Assembly (NCBI GenBank): GCA_937910695.1
Contig: CALEMW010000039.1
Location: 1 to 64,000 of the forward strand
Source of the DNA: an uncultured bacterium
Lineage (GTDB): Bacteria > Krumholzibacteriota > Krumholzibacteriia > LZORAL124-64-63
Direction of reading: 5' to 3'
Length of the DNA stretch: 64,000 bases
A model generated the notes under the pieces. The model made no database searches. It was not told the DNA's origin and saw nothing but the letters and a program-made list of their open reading frames with translations. Position 1 is the stretch's first letter; every line of letters begins with the position of its first letter. A program made the translations under genes and the position numbers. Positions 16,677-25,010 of the stretch are shown in pieces.

Positions 16677-16988
16677 TCAGGGCACTATGATCAGCATCTG
16701 GCACAAGGTCACGAACAGAGACACGGTGTCATCCTCAATATCCCAACTCACTGACGAGCCATTGCTCTGGTCTCCCCCCGTGATGCCCGTACCACGGTTC
16801 CCCGTGATCAGGTCGTCGGGATCACCATATTGGATGACGACTTCGTTCCCAGAACCCACCTGAATAGTCGAAGCGTCCTGGCCCTGTTCAACGGCGACGA
16901 TTGTCACATCCTCGCCAGCGGCCGCGAACGCTGTCGACCCTGCAAGAAGCAGGAACAGCGCGACAGAGAGTGTCCAACGTGTACTCAT
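16677..16988 (-). CDS. Small secreted protein of unknown function
   Basis: 103 residues with a clear signal peptide (LSVALFLLLAGSTAFAAAG). The mature part of about 80 residues is acidic and Gly/Asp/Ser-rich (ITGNRGTGITGGDQSNGS), with one Cys near a hydrophobic C-terminus (TLCQMLIIVP). I do not recognise a family. It lies between the NtrX-like regulator and the TPR-GAF activator on the same strand, so it may be a target or signal of one of them. There is no -24/-12 site in the 110 bp upstream, but a perfect dyad is present at 17048-17062. Confidence 0.65.
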   Translation of the reverse strand: MSTRWTLSVALFLLLAGSTAFAAAGEDVTIVAVEQGQDASTIQVGSGNEVVIQYGDPDDLITGNRGTGITGGDQSNGSSVSWDIEDDTVSLFVTLCQMLIIVP

Positions 16989-17047
16989 GGTACCACCCCA
17001 CTTCTGAAAAGACCCCTCGACTGGCCGCTAATACGGACACGGTCTTC

Positions 17048-17062
17048 ATCGGAGTCTCCGAT
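17048..17062. promoter_or_regulatory. Perfect palindrome between regulator and small secreted-protein gene
   Basis: ATCGGAG-T-CTCCGAT, 7+1+7, lies 60-75 bp upstream of the small secreted-protein start. It could be an operator or a short terminator hairpin for the upstream gene; there is no T run. Confidence 0.35.
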
Positions 17063-17098
17063 ACGATTCTACAAGGATACGGACATCGAAGGAACCTG

Positions 17099-18490
17099 TC
17101 AATCGATTCGCTCATCGGTTTGGCCCCGTTCGCCGTCTGCCTGAGTCTGCAGCTCATAGCGGGTGATCTTCTTGTAGAGGTTACTCCGCTGCATCCCGAG
17201 GGTCTCAGCAGTCTTGCTGACATTGTATTGATTTTCGATGAGTTTGGCCTGAAGAAACGAGGCCTCGGAACGAGCTTTGAACTCCTGGAAATCGTTGCAC
17301 ATCAGAATGTTGTCGTCATTGCTTGAACTGTGCCCCTCCCCCGTGATATCGGGTGGTAGGTCGGAGATCAGGATGGTTTCACCACGACTGAGGATCAGTA
17401 GACGTTCCACCAGGTTCCGCAGTTCGCGGACGTTGCCCGGCCAGGGGTGCCGGCGCAGGATGTCTAACGCGTCTGGTGAGATCTGTTTAACTGGGATTTT
17501 GGTCTGCCGGGAAAGTTCGAACATGAAATGGCTCAGGAGCAATTCGGTGTCGTCGCCTCGCTCACGCAACGGCGGCAGATGCACGGACAAGACATTGAGT
17601 CGGTAGAACAGATCACGGCGGAATCTGGAATCAGGGCCGGTCAGATCACGGTTCGTGGCAGCGACGATGCGGACATCCACTTCGCGAGGCTGCCGCCCGC
17701 CCACGCGTTCAAAACGACTTTCCTCGACTGCTTTGAGGACCTTGGCCTGGGCCTCTTCGCTCATGTCGCCGATTTCATCGAGGAACAGGGTTCCGCCATC
17801 GGCCTGTTCAAACTTGCCGATTCTTACCCGGTCAGCCCCAGTGAAGCTGCCCTTTTCGTGCCCGAAGAGCTCGCTCTCTACGAGGTCCTTGGGAATTGCG
17901 GCGCAGTTGACTTCGACGAGCGGCTTGTCCCGACGATGACTCGCAGCATGCAGGGCGCGGACGACGAGTTCCTTGCCCGTTCCATTCTCCCCGGTGATCA
18001 GTACGGTTGCATCGGTGGATGCAACACGAGTGATGAAATCCTTAACCTCGTGCATGCCCGGGCACTCGCCGACCAGGGGAGAGTCTCCCCCGGCGCGACT
18101 ACGCCACTCCCGCGCCTGATCACGGAGCTGGTGATGATTGAGACTGTTGGCGAGTGTGAGCAGGAGACGCGAGCGATCGAGGGGCTTCTCGAGGAAGTCG
18201 TAAGCCCCCTTTTTGACAGCCTCGACGGCAGTCTCAATGTTACCGTGGCCCGAGGCGACAATGACCGGAAGGTCGAGTCCCAGCTGGCGGATCCGATCAA
18301 GGACTTCGAAACCGTCCATGCCGGCCATCTTGACGTCGAGCAGCATGGCGTCGACTTTTTCCTCCTCGAGGATCCTGAGGGCTTCGACGCCTCCGGGTGC
18401 GGTCAGCACCCGGTAGGACTCATAGGTGAGGATCTGATCGAGGGCGGTGCGGATCGCAGCCTCGTCATCGACCACCAGGACGGTGTGCAA
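17099..18490 (-). CDS. NtrX/NtrC-family sigma-54 response regulator
   Basis: 463 residues: a receiver domain (VLVVDDEAAIR; phosphoacceptor D52 in LLDVKMAG; conserved Lys in LEKPLDRS), an AAA+ sigma-54 domain (GENGTGKE, HEKGSFTGA, TLFLDEIGDM, PPLRERGDD, WPGNVREL) and a Fis-type HTH. The C-terminal pattern EFKARSEASFLQAKLIENQ then SNLYKKI resembles NtrX more than NtrC. The TTG start at 18490 is chosen because GGAGG lies six bases upstream; an in-frame ATG at 18532 has none. No histidine kinase gene is next to it, so the partner is elsewhere. It starts divergently from rlmN. Confidence 0.9.
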   Translation of the reverse strand: MHTVLVVDDEAAIRTALDQILTYESYRVLTAPGGVEALRILEEEKVDAMLLDVKMAGMDGFEVLDRIRQLGLDLPVIVASGHGNIETAVEAVKKGAYDFLEKPLDRSRLLLTLANSLNHHQLRDQAREWRSRAGGDSPLVGECPGMHEVKDFITRVASTDATVLITGENGTGKELVVRALHAASHRRDKPLVEVNCAAIPKDLVESELFGHEKGSFTGADRVRIGKFEQADGGTLFLDEIGDMSEEAQAKVLKAVEESRFERVGGRQPREVDVRIVAATNRDLTGPDSRFRRDLFYRLNVLSVHLPPLRERGDDTELLLSHFMFELSRQTKIPVKQISPDALDILRRHPWPGNVRELRNLVERLLILSRGETILISDLPPDITGEGHSSSNDDNILMCNDFQEFKARSEASFLQAKLIENQYNVSKTAETLGMQRSNLYKKITRYELQTQADGERGQTDERID

Positions 18491-18599
18491 GATCGACCTC
18501 CGGTCCGCCGCTGGACGTGCGGCGTGGATCATGGGATGTTAACGTTCAGGGTGCATGGTGCGCCGAACACCTGTCAAGATCATCCGGTTGCGGAGGACC

Positions 18600-19658
18600 A
18601 TGAACATCGAACTGCCTCCCCTTCTTCACGGCCTGGCCCCGGACCACCTGGCTGATATCGTTGGCGGGATGGGACAACCGGGCTATCGGGCCAAACAACT
18701 CGCGGAGTGGATGTACCGCCATCATGCAATGGACTGGGGCACCATGTCCAACCTGCCCGGAACCCTGCTTACGAGTCTCGCCGAACGCTTTGATCCCTGC
18801 GGCCTGACCCTCCAGGAACGCCAATGCTCGCAGGATGGAACCAGGAAATACCTCTTCGAACTCAGGGACGGCCAGTCGATCGAAAGCGTCATGATCCCCA
18901 TGGAGCAACACGCCACCTTCTGCGTGTCGAGCCAAGTGGGATGTGCGATGGCCTGTTCTTTTTGCGCCACGGCCCGCGGCGGCCTCGTGAGGCAGTTGAG
19001 CCGCGGGGAAATCGTCGAACAGGTCCAGCTGCTCGCTCTGGATCTGATGGCCGACCCCGTCGAGGAACTCGGCGATCGCGCCTTCAACGTTGTCTTCATG
19101 GGCATGGGCGAACCCCTGGACAACGTCGACGAGGTGGCGGGAGCCCTGAAGATCCTGACCCACACCGACGGCCTGGCTATGTCGCCGCGGCGGATCACGA
19201 TCTCCACATCGGGTCATGCCGAGGGCCTGCGTGCGTTCCTGGACCTGCGTCTTCCGGTCGGCCTGACCGTTTCGGTCAACACGACCGATCCCGACAAGAG
19301 GAAGCGACTGATGCCCATTCCGGGAAGGACCCCGTTGTCGGAATCCCTCGATCTGGCTGAGATGCACGCTCGCCGGATCCGACGAACGGTGACGGTGGCC
19401 TATGTGGTCATCGACGGCTGGAATGACCATCCTGACGAAGCGACCGCCTTGGCGACGCTGGTCGCCAGACGCCCCTTCAAGGTGAACCTCATCCCCATGA
19501 ACAGAATCGACGACCGCTTCGGGCCGCCATCCGCAGATGCACTCCTGATCTTCCAGAAGGTCCTGGCAGATCATGATGTCCGAGCAACCATACGGATCAG
19601 CGGCGGTGACGATATCGATGCCGCCTGCGGCCAACTGAGGCGCCGTCGTACGTCCTGA
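18600..19658 (+). CDS. rlmN: Dual-specificity RNA methyltransferase RlmN (23S A2503 C2-methyltransferase)
   Basis: 352 residues. The radical-SAM cluster motif is CAMACSFC (C115, C119, C122). The methyl-carrying cysteines have matches in TFCVSSQ (C108) and in the C-terminal AACGQL (C343). The conserved NVVFMGMGEPLDN and RRITISTSGH segments are present. The enzyme methylates C2 of A2503 in 23S rRNA and A37 of some tRNAs. The ATG at 18600 is preceded by GGAGG; an upstream in-frame ATG has no such site and adds a basic extension. It is followed by a very strong hairpin. Confidence 0.96.
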   Translation: MNIELPPLLHGLAPDHLADIVGGMGQPGYRAKQLAEWMYRHHAMDWGTMSNLPGTLLTSLAERFDPCGLTLQERQCSQDGTRKYLFELRDGQSIESVMIPMEQHATFCVSSQVGCAMACSFCATARGGLVRQLSRGEIVEQVQLLALDLMADPVEELGDRAFNVVFMGMGEPLDNVDEVAGALKILTHTDGLAMSPRRITISTSGHAEGLRAFLDLRLPVGLTVSVNTTDPDKRKRLMPIPGRTPLSESLDLAEMHARRIRRTVTVAYVVIDGWNDHPDEATALATLVARRPFKVNLIPMNRIDDRFGPPSADALLIFQKVLADHDVRATIRISGGDDIDAACGQLRRRRTS

Positions 19659-19669
19659 GACTTCAGACA

Positions 19670-19708
19670 CGAAGACGGCCGTCGCCCGATGGGCGACGGC
19701 CGTCTTCG
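19670..19708. terminator. Bidirectional hairpin between convergent rlmN and Rrf2 gene
   Basis: An 18-base perfect stem with a three-base loop (19670-19687 with 19691-19708), GC-rich, between two convergent genes. It has no T run, so it could end transcripts in both directions by a factor-assisted route or by strength of the stem alone. Confidence 0.65.
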
Positions 19709-19727
19709 TCGAGAATGTCACTGCCGC

Positions 19728-20126
19728 TCAGATGAGATCGGCGAGCGTCGTGGTCTCAAGCGCCTCGACCAGGGCGGACTGGGCCTTGCCCCACACCTTG
19801 CTCATCTTGCAGTCCTCAGCACGATGACAGGGATCGACCTTGCGCAGGCAGTGGTTCAGAGCGATGCCGCCCTCGCAGATGTCGACCACCTCGCGCAGGT
19901 TGATTTCTTTGATGTCACGCCCGAGAGAGAAGCCGCCCTTCACGCCGCGATGGGATTTCACAACGTTGTGCTGGGACAGCATCTGGAAGATTTTGGCCAA
20001 AAAAGCCTCGGAGACTTCACAGGCCTCGGCAATGGTCTTCAGGCGGATGGGCGTGCCTTCATCTCGCTGGGCCAGCTCCATCAATCCTCGGATGGCATAT
20101 TCGGTCTGTCGAGTGATCTGCAGCAT
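19728..20126 (-). CDS. Rrf2/IscR-family transcription regulator
   Basis: 132 residues from an ATG with AAGGA five bases upstream. An N-terminal winged helix (TRQTEYAIRGLMELAQ, IAEACEVSEAFLAKIFQML, VKSHRGVKGGFSL) is followed by three cysteines C93, C100 and C106 in the IscR-like arrangement, so it probably holds an Fe-S cluster. Members sense iron-sulfur status, nitric oxide or redox state. There is no isc or suf gene beside it, so the targets are not given by context. A sigma-70 promoter lies at 20205-20233. Confidence 0.9.
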   Translation of the reverse strand: MLQITRQTEYAIRGLMELAQRDEGTPIRLKTIAEACEVSEAFLAKIFQMLSQHNVVKSHRGVKGGFSLGRDIKEINLREVVDICEGGIALNHCLRKVDPCHRAEDCKMSKVWGKAQSALVEALETTTLADLI

Positions 20127-20204
20127 GCTGGTCCTTCCTAGCCTCGGGATCGTGCCAGGACCGTGCCCGTTGGCTCTCGGTCTCATTCATGCCCCCAAGC
20201 CTTC

Positions 20205-20233
20205 ATGATGGAAAAGCGGACTCAGAAAGTCAA
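20205..20233 (-). promoter_or_regulatory. Sigma-70 promoter for the Rrf2-family gene
   Basis: On the minus strand: TTGACT, 17-base spacer, CATCAT. It lies between the end of mutY and the Rrf2 start at 20126, about 70 bp upstream of that start. Confidence 0.45.
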
Positions 20234-20235
20234 AT

Positions 20236-21408
20236 CTATTGGTTGGGGTCTTGATTGCCGATGGCCAGCTCAAAGGCGCGCAGCGAAGGGGTATTGAGGG
20301 GCAGATCCTTCAGCTCAGCTTCGGATACGACCACGACACCTTCCGGCACGGCTCCGCCGGGCCAACCGCATACGGACCCGGCCACGACCCGGGCCTGCAG
20401 TCGGTACCTTGTGATGGCATGCCGAAACATGCCAGCATCTCGTGGTGGTTCGGACCATGCGCCGCCCAGACGGAGCCACCACTGGGTCCAGTTATCGACA
20501 GCATCGCCGGGCTCGGCGGACCAGGCCCCGAAGGGCAGGCTCCGGTACCCACGATACAGGCTGCCGTAATCGTGACGCAGCTCCTCACCTGTATTCTCAA
20601 GAAGCGCCGGCGGGGCCTGTGGCAGAGCTACAAGGAGTCCCCCTGGAGCTCGGGCTACGAGGAGCGACCAGTGTCCCTTGATGGGTCGAGGACGGGAACG
20701 TGCAGGGGGAATCGTTTCGGGCTCACCACCGGCTTCGGCCCGGCACTGGCCTGCCAGGGGGCAGGCACTGCACTCGGGAACGGCTGTGGTACAGACGCCA
20801 GCCCCCAGATCCATGAGCGCCTGGTTCCAATCGCCTGGTCGCTGGAGATCGACCAAGGCCGTGGCGAGAATACGTACAGAGGCTGATGTCAGAGAGGCAG
20901 CCTCGTTGGCTGTATGACAGACGAGTCGGCTCAGAACCCGCACGACATTCGTATCCACGGCGGGGACGGTTTCGCCCAAACCGATGCTGGCGATGGCTCC
21001 CGCAGTGTAGGCCCCTATGCCCGGGAGCGCCGACCAGCCAGCTTCGTCCACGGGCAGACGCCCGTCGAGGGTGATGACGATCGTCTTGGCTGCCGCATGG
21101 AGCTGGCGGGCACGACGGTAGTATCCCAAACCACTCCAGGCGTTCAACACCTCGGCTTCCTCCGCTGCCGCGAGGGACCCGACATCGGGGAAGCACCTGA
21201 GAAACTCGTGCCACCTTGGTACCACGGCCGCGACGGTGGTCTGCTGGAGCATGATTTCTGAGATCCAGGTTCCGTACACGGACGGACGCTCCCGCCAGGG
21301 CAGCGGCCGTCCTGCACGGTCGTACCAGGACAACAACGCACTCCTCAATGACGGAGCATGGATGTGAGGCCACAGATCAGTGGCGACGGCGGTCCTTCTT
21401 GCGGTCAC
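20236..21408 (-). CDS. mutY: A/G-specific adenine glycosylase MutY
   Basis: 390 residues. The HhH-GPD fold shows SEIMLQQTTV (E51, the catalytic acid), the hairpin LPGIGAYTAGAI (129-140) and catalytic D152 in VDTNVVRV. The Fe-S loop C206-x6-C213-x2-C216-x5-C222 is intact, and a C-terminal NUDIX-like domain (about 240-370) should recognise 8-oxoguanine. MutY removes adenine opposite 8-oxoG. It starts with GTG at 21408 inside the end of the TPR gene (32-bp overlap), with only a weak AGAAG before it; translation may be coupled. Confidence 0.95.
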   Translation of the reverse strand: MTARRTAVATDLWPHIHAPSLRSALLSWYDRAGRPLPWRERPSVYGTWISEIMLQQTTVAAVVPRWHEFLRCFPDVGSLAAAEEAEVLNAWSGLGYYRRARQLHAAAKTIVITLDGRLPVDEAGWSALPGIGAYTAGAIASIGLGETVPAVDTNVVRVLSRLVCHTANEAASLTSASVRILATALVDLQRPGDWNQALMDLGAGVCTTAVPECSACPLAGQCRAEAGGEPETIPPARSRPRPIKGHWSLLVARAPGGLLVALPQAPPALLENTGEELRHDYGSLYRGYRSLPFGAWSAEPGDAVDNWTQWWLRLGGAWSEPPRDAGMFRHAITRYRLQARVVAGSVCGWPGGAVPEGVVVVSEAELKDLPLNTPSLRAFELAIGNQDPNQ

Positions 21409-22135
21409 TCTTCTTCTCGCACTTGAGGATGAGACGTACCGCCTCTGCTTTGTGGGCGGCGTCGTTCGGATCTGCCTCTGGCAGATACTGTGTGATCTCG
21501 AACTCCAAGAGAGCCTCGTCGTAGCGCTTCATCTTCATCCAGGTGATGCCCAGCTGAAGGTGATGGTTCACATCGTCGGGTGCGATCCTGATCGCTTCGC
21601 GGAAATGCTCGAGGGCCTTCTCGTCGCTCGCACCTTCCGGGATCCCGCCATAGACCACCTTGGCTGCTGCCTTGAGCAGCGGCCCGAGGTGGGTCACTTC
21701 GCGGTTCCAGCGCCCGAGGATGTGGTGGGATTTGTCATTATCCGGATCGCACTCGACGGCCAGCAGGGCTTCTTGACGGACTTCGCGGGACAACTCGATC
21801 TTGCGTTTTCCGCCCTCTGTCAAGGCGAGACTGCCCACGGCTGCGGCCAGGTAGTGGTGGCCCCATGTATCCCCCGGGGAAGCTGCGACAGCCCGACGCG
21901 CGTGTTCCACTGCCAGGAGATACGTGGCCTCCTTATCCTGCTTGTCTTCATATCGATTCCCCAAGTCTATCAGGACCCGTGCGAGATTCCATGAACGCTC
22001 GTAGCCCTCGGAACTGGACTCCCAGTCAACGAGCTCTCTTTCCAGATCGGCGAGAGATACGGACGCTCGGGAAGGATAAGATGTGAAGGCCAGGACGGCC
22101 AACATCGCCAGAAAAACAGCACGACGAATATGCAT
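21377..22135 (-). CDS. Exported TPR-repeat protein
   Basis: 252 residues from an ATG with GGAG upstream, and a signal peptide (AVFLAMLAVLAFTSYPSRAS). The rest is helical repeats (SWNLARVLIDLGNRYEDKQD, EHARRAVAASPGDTWGHHYL, ALEHFREAIRIAPDDVNHHL, RYDEALLEFEITQYLPEADP), resembling the tetratricopeptide fold of RMD-like proteins. The tail is Lys/Arg-rich (EKKSDRKKDRRRH). It is predicted to be periplasmic with a protein-binding role; the partner is unknown. It overlaps mutY. Confidence 0.8.
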   Translation of the reverse strand: MHIRRAVFLAMLAVLAFTSYPSRASVSLADLERELVDWESSSEGYERSWNLARVLIDLGNRYEDKQDKEATYLLAVEHARRAVAASPGDTWGHHYLAAAVGSLALTEGGKRKIELSREVRQEALLAVECDPDNDKSHHILGRWNREVTHLGPLLKAAAKVVYGGIPEGASDEKALEHFREAIRIAPDDVNHHLQLGITWMKMKRYDEALLEFEITQYLPEADPNDAAHKAEAVRLILKCEKKSDRKKDRRRH

Positions 22136-22173
22136 GGAGGGGTCTCCGGGGACGAGGATAACGTCGTTTAGCA

Positions 22174-22202
22174 TTGACACAGGCTGAGACCGCTGGTAGT
22201 GA
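22174..22202 (+). promoter_or_regulatory. Possible sigma-70 promoter for the acyl-CoA synthetase gene
   Basis: A perfect -35 box TTGACA is followed after 17 bases by the poor -10 candidate TAGTGA. It lies about 97 bp upstream of the ATG at 22299. Confidence 0.3.
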
Positions 22203-22298
22203 ATGTCAACTGTGAAAAGGGAGTTTCGAGAGGCAGTATCGGCCGCTCGGGCCTTGATTCCCTCTCATTCCGTGCCGACCTCCGACCAGGGAGTCAAC

Positions 22299-24089
22299 AT
22301 GTCCATCACGACGATCCCCCAGCTGTTTTTTGAGGCCGTCAACGAGCGTCCCCGCAACGACATGTTCAGCTCCAAAGGAGCCGACGGTCTCTTCGTCGGT
22401 GTCTCGAGCACGGAAGTTCAACGCCGGGTGCGCGCCCTGCGGCTGGGGCTGGAGTCCCTGGGTGTTCGGAGTGGCGACCGCGTGGCGATCCTCTCGGAGA
22501 ACAGGTTCGAATGGGCCCTCGCAGACCTGGCGATCCTGTCCCTGGGCGCCGCCGACGTACCTATCTATCCGACGCTGCTGGCCGAGAGCATCGACTACAT
22601 CCTACGGGACTGCGAACCCGTTGCGATCTTCGTTTCGGGCGACGAGCAGGCGGGCAAAATCGCCTCGCTCCGTGCGGGCCTGCCCTTCATCAAAGACATC
22701 GTCTCCTTCGACCACGTGCAAGTCCCCGACGTGATGGCGTTCGATAAGCTGCTCCAAATCGGGGGCAACCTGCTCGAGAAGAATCCCCAGAGTCCCGCCG
22801 ACGACGTGGGCCCTGCCGATGGCGACGATCTTTGCAGCATCATTTACACGAGCGGCACGACGGGAAACCCCAAGGGGGTCATGCTCAGCCACAACAACTT
22901 CGTCTCCAACGTGCTGCAGGCCCTCGCCCTCGTGGACGTGGGACCGAATGACCGCGGCCTTTCCTTCCTGCCCCTCTCCCACGTCTTCGAACGCATGGCC
23001 GGCTACTACCTCATGATGTATGCGGGCTGCGGCATCGCCTATGCCGAGAGCGTGGAGACCGTGGCCGCCGATATGGGAGTCGTCCGACCCACGGTGATGG
23101 TGAGCGTGCCGCGCCTCTACGAGAAGATCTACGACCGCGTGAACACCGCCGCACTGTCGGGCGGACCGATCAAGAAGATGTTCTTCAACTGGGCCAAGCG
23201 GGTGGGCAAGGAGATCTGCCATCTCGAACAGGCCGGGGCTGCGGTGTCGGGCTGGCTGCGGTTCCAGCAGAAGATTGTCGACAAGCTGGTCTTCAGCAAA
23301 TTGCGGGCGAGGACGGGCGGCAGTCTCAGGTTCTTCGTCTCGGGGGGCGCTCCCCTGGCCGTTCACATCAACGAGTTCTTCTACGCCGCCGGATTGCTGG
23401 TACTCGAAGGCTACGGCCTGACCGAGACGTCGCCGGTGATCTCGGTCAACACCTTCGAACGCAACCGAATCGGTAGCATCGGCCCGGTTATTCCCAACAC
23501 CGAGGTGCGGATCGCCGAGGACGGCGAGATCTTGGCTCGGGGACCTGGCATCATGCTGGGCTACTACAACAAACCGGAGCAGACCGCCGAGGTTCTCGAC
23601 GCCGACGGCTGGTTCTACACCGGAGACATCGGCCGTTTCGACGACGACGGCTATCTCTACATCACCGACCGCAAGAAGGACCTCATCGTGACAGCAGGCG
23701 GCAAGAACATAGCGCCGCAGCCCATCGAAAACGCTTTGAAGAAAAACAAGTTCATCGGCCAGGTGGTGGTCATCGGCGACAAACGACCGTATATGATCTG
23801 CCTGATCGTGCCCAACTTCGACCATCTCGAGATGTGGGCGAAGGAGAGTGGCCTGAGCTGGGACACTCATGACGACCTGATCGCCCTGGACTCCGTACGC
23901 GACAAGTACCAACGTGGTCTCGACCGTGCCAACGAGAAGCTGGAAAGCTTCAGCACGATCAAGAACTTCGCCCTGCTCAAGGACGAGTTCACTCTCGAAC
24001 GCGGCGAACTCACGCCGACGCTGAAGGTGAAGCGCCGCGTGATCCAGGATTCCTACGCCGAGCAGATCGACGCGCTCTATTCGTCCTGA
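22299..24089 (+). CDS. Long-chain fatty-acid-CoA ligase (AMP-forming)
   Basis: 596 residues from an ATG with GGGAG six bases upstream. The adenylate-forming signature is complete: YTSGTTGNPKGVMLSH (P-loop), YGLTETSPVI, YTGDIGRFDDDGYLYITDRK and the hinge-lysine region LIVTAGGKNIAPQPIENAL. Length and the FVSGGAPLAVHINEFFYAAG segment match the FadD15/FAA1-like long-chain branch. The enzyme activates free fatty acids to acyl-CoA at the inner membrane. It is followed six bases later by a CDF transporter gene, so the two are co-transcribed. A link with the glutaryl-CoA dehydrogenase at the right edge is only general metabolism. Confidence 0.93.
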   Translation: MSITTIPQLFFEAVNERPRNDMFSSKGADGLFVGVSSTEVQRRVRALRLGLESLGVRSGDRVAILSENRFEWALADLAILSLGAADVPIYPTLLAESIDYILRDCEPVAIFVSGDEQAGKIASLRAGLPFIKDIVSFDHVQVPDVMAFDKLLQIGGNLLEKNPQSPADDVGPADGDDLCSIIYTSGTTGNPKGVMLSHNNFVSNVLQALALVDVGPNDRGLSFLPLSHVFERMAGYYLMMYAGCGIAYAESVETVAADMGVVRPTVMVSVPRLYEKIYDRVNTAALSGGPIKKMFFNWAKRVGKEICHLEQAGAAVSGWLRFQQKIVDKLVFSKLRARTGGSLRFFVSGGAPLAVHINEFFYAAGLLVLEGYGLTETSPVISVNTFERNRIGSIGPVIPNTEVRIAEDGEILARGPGIMLGYYNKPEQTAEVLDADGWFYTGDIGRFDDDGYLYITDRKKDLIVTAGGKNIAPQPIENALKKNKFIGQVVVIGDKRPYMICLIVPNFDHLEMWAKESGLSWDTHDDLIALDSVRDKYQRGLDRANEKLESFSTIKNFALLKDEFTLERGELTPTLKVKRRVIQDSYAEQIDALYSS

Positions 24090-24095
24090 GGAACG

Positions 24096-25010
24096 ATGAC
24101 TTCGTCCAACAGACAGCCCCGGGGCCCGTTGATGCTCAGGCCGATGGTCTGCACATCCGTCGGCCTGGTTGGCAACGTGCTGCTCACCGCAGGCAAGCTG
24201 GCGGTGGGGATCATCGCCGGTTCAGCATCCCTCGTGGCTGACGGCTTCCACTCCTTCAGCGACCTGGCCGGTGACGTGGGTGTCCTCGTGGCCCTCAAGG
24301 CCAGTACCCAACCGCCCGACGACGACCATCCCTACGGACATCACAGCTTCGAGACTCTGGGCGCTCTCGGCGCCTCCCTGCTCCTCCTCGCCACCGGCGT
24401 GCTGCTGGGCCGCGAAGCGGTCATGAACTTCGTCCGTCATCACCACTCCCACCCCGAGATGCCGGCGTTGTACGCGGCCCTGGCTTCGATCGTGATCAAG
24501 GAGGGCATGGCCCGCTACACGTTCGCCGCCGGACGACTTCATAACTCTCCTGCGCTGAACGCCAACGCTGTCCATCACCGCTCCGACGCCTTGTCGTCGA
24601 TCGCCGCCGCCGTGGGCATCGGCGGCGCCCTGGCGGGACGGCCAGAACTGGACAGCCTCGCAGCATTGATGATCGCGGGCTTGATCGTGTGGATGGGATT
24701 GGGTCTTTTGCGCGACAACGCCATGATCCTGCTGGACACCCAGCCGGATGAAGCGATCCTCGAAAGGATCCGCGGCGCCGTCATGTCGGTCGATGGAATC
24801 TGTTCGGTGTCGTCGTTGAGGGTACGGCCTCAGGGGTCGGTCTACTTAGCCGATCTGGCCGTCACGGTACTGCCTGACCTGAGCGTCCATGCCGGTCACG
24901 AATTGGCCGACCTGGTCGAACAGGCGATCCACATCGCTGTGCCCGATGTAGTCGACGCCGTTGTCCATGTCGAGCCACACACGGGCCATTGCAATCGGTG
25001 CTGCACCTGA
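24096..25010 (+). CDS. Cation diffusion facilitator (CDF) family metal transporter
   Basis: 304 residues with about six membrane helices and a cytoplasmic C-terminal ferredoxin-like domain (about 215-295). The metal-binding motifs of the family are present: ADGFHSFSDLAGD in helix 2 and HHRSDALSS in helix 5, plus a His-rich loop (RHHHSHPE). CDF proteins export Zn, Fe, Mn or Co by proton antiport. The extreme C-terminus CNRCCT adds three cysteines that could bind metal. Its TGA abuts the stop of the convergent M28 gene, so the two stops share the palindrome TGATCA. Confidence 0.92.
   Translation: MTSSNRQPRGPLMLRPMVCTSVGLVGNVLLTAGKLAVGIIAGSASLVADGFHSFSDLAGDVGVLVALKASTQPPDDDHPYGHHSFETLGALGASLLLLATGVLLGREAVMNFVRHHHSHPEMPALYAALASIVIKEGMARYTFAAGRLHNSPALNANAVHHRSDALSSIAAAVGIGGALAGRPELDSLAALMIAGLIVWMGLGLLRDNAMILLDTQPDEAILERIRGAVMSVDGICSVSSLRVRPQGSVYLADLAVTVLPDLSVHAGHELADLVEQAIHIAVPDVVDAVVHVEPHTGHCNRCCT

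Noticed and set aside
18546-19721. Minus-strand open frame of about 390 codons
   Set aside because: It is antisense to rlmN, which carries all family motifs.
22602-23912. Minus-strand open frame of about 435 codons
   Set aside because: It is antisense to the acyl-CoA synthetase gene and shows no domain.
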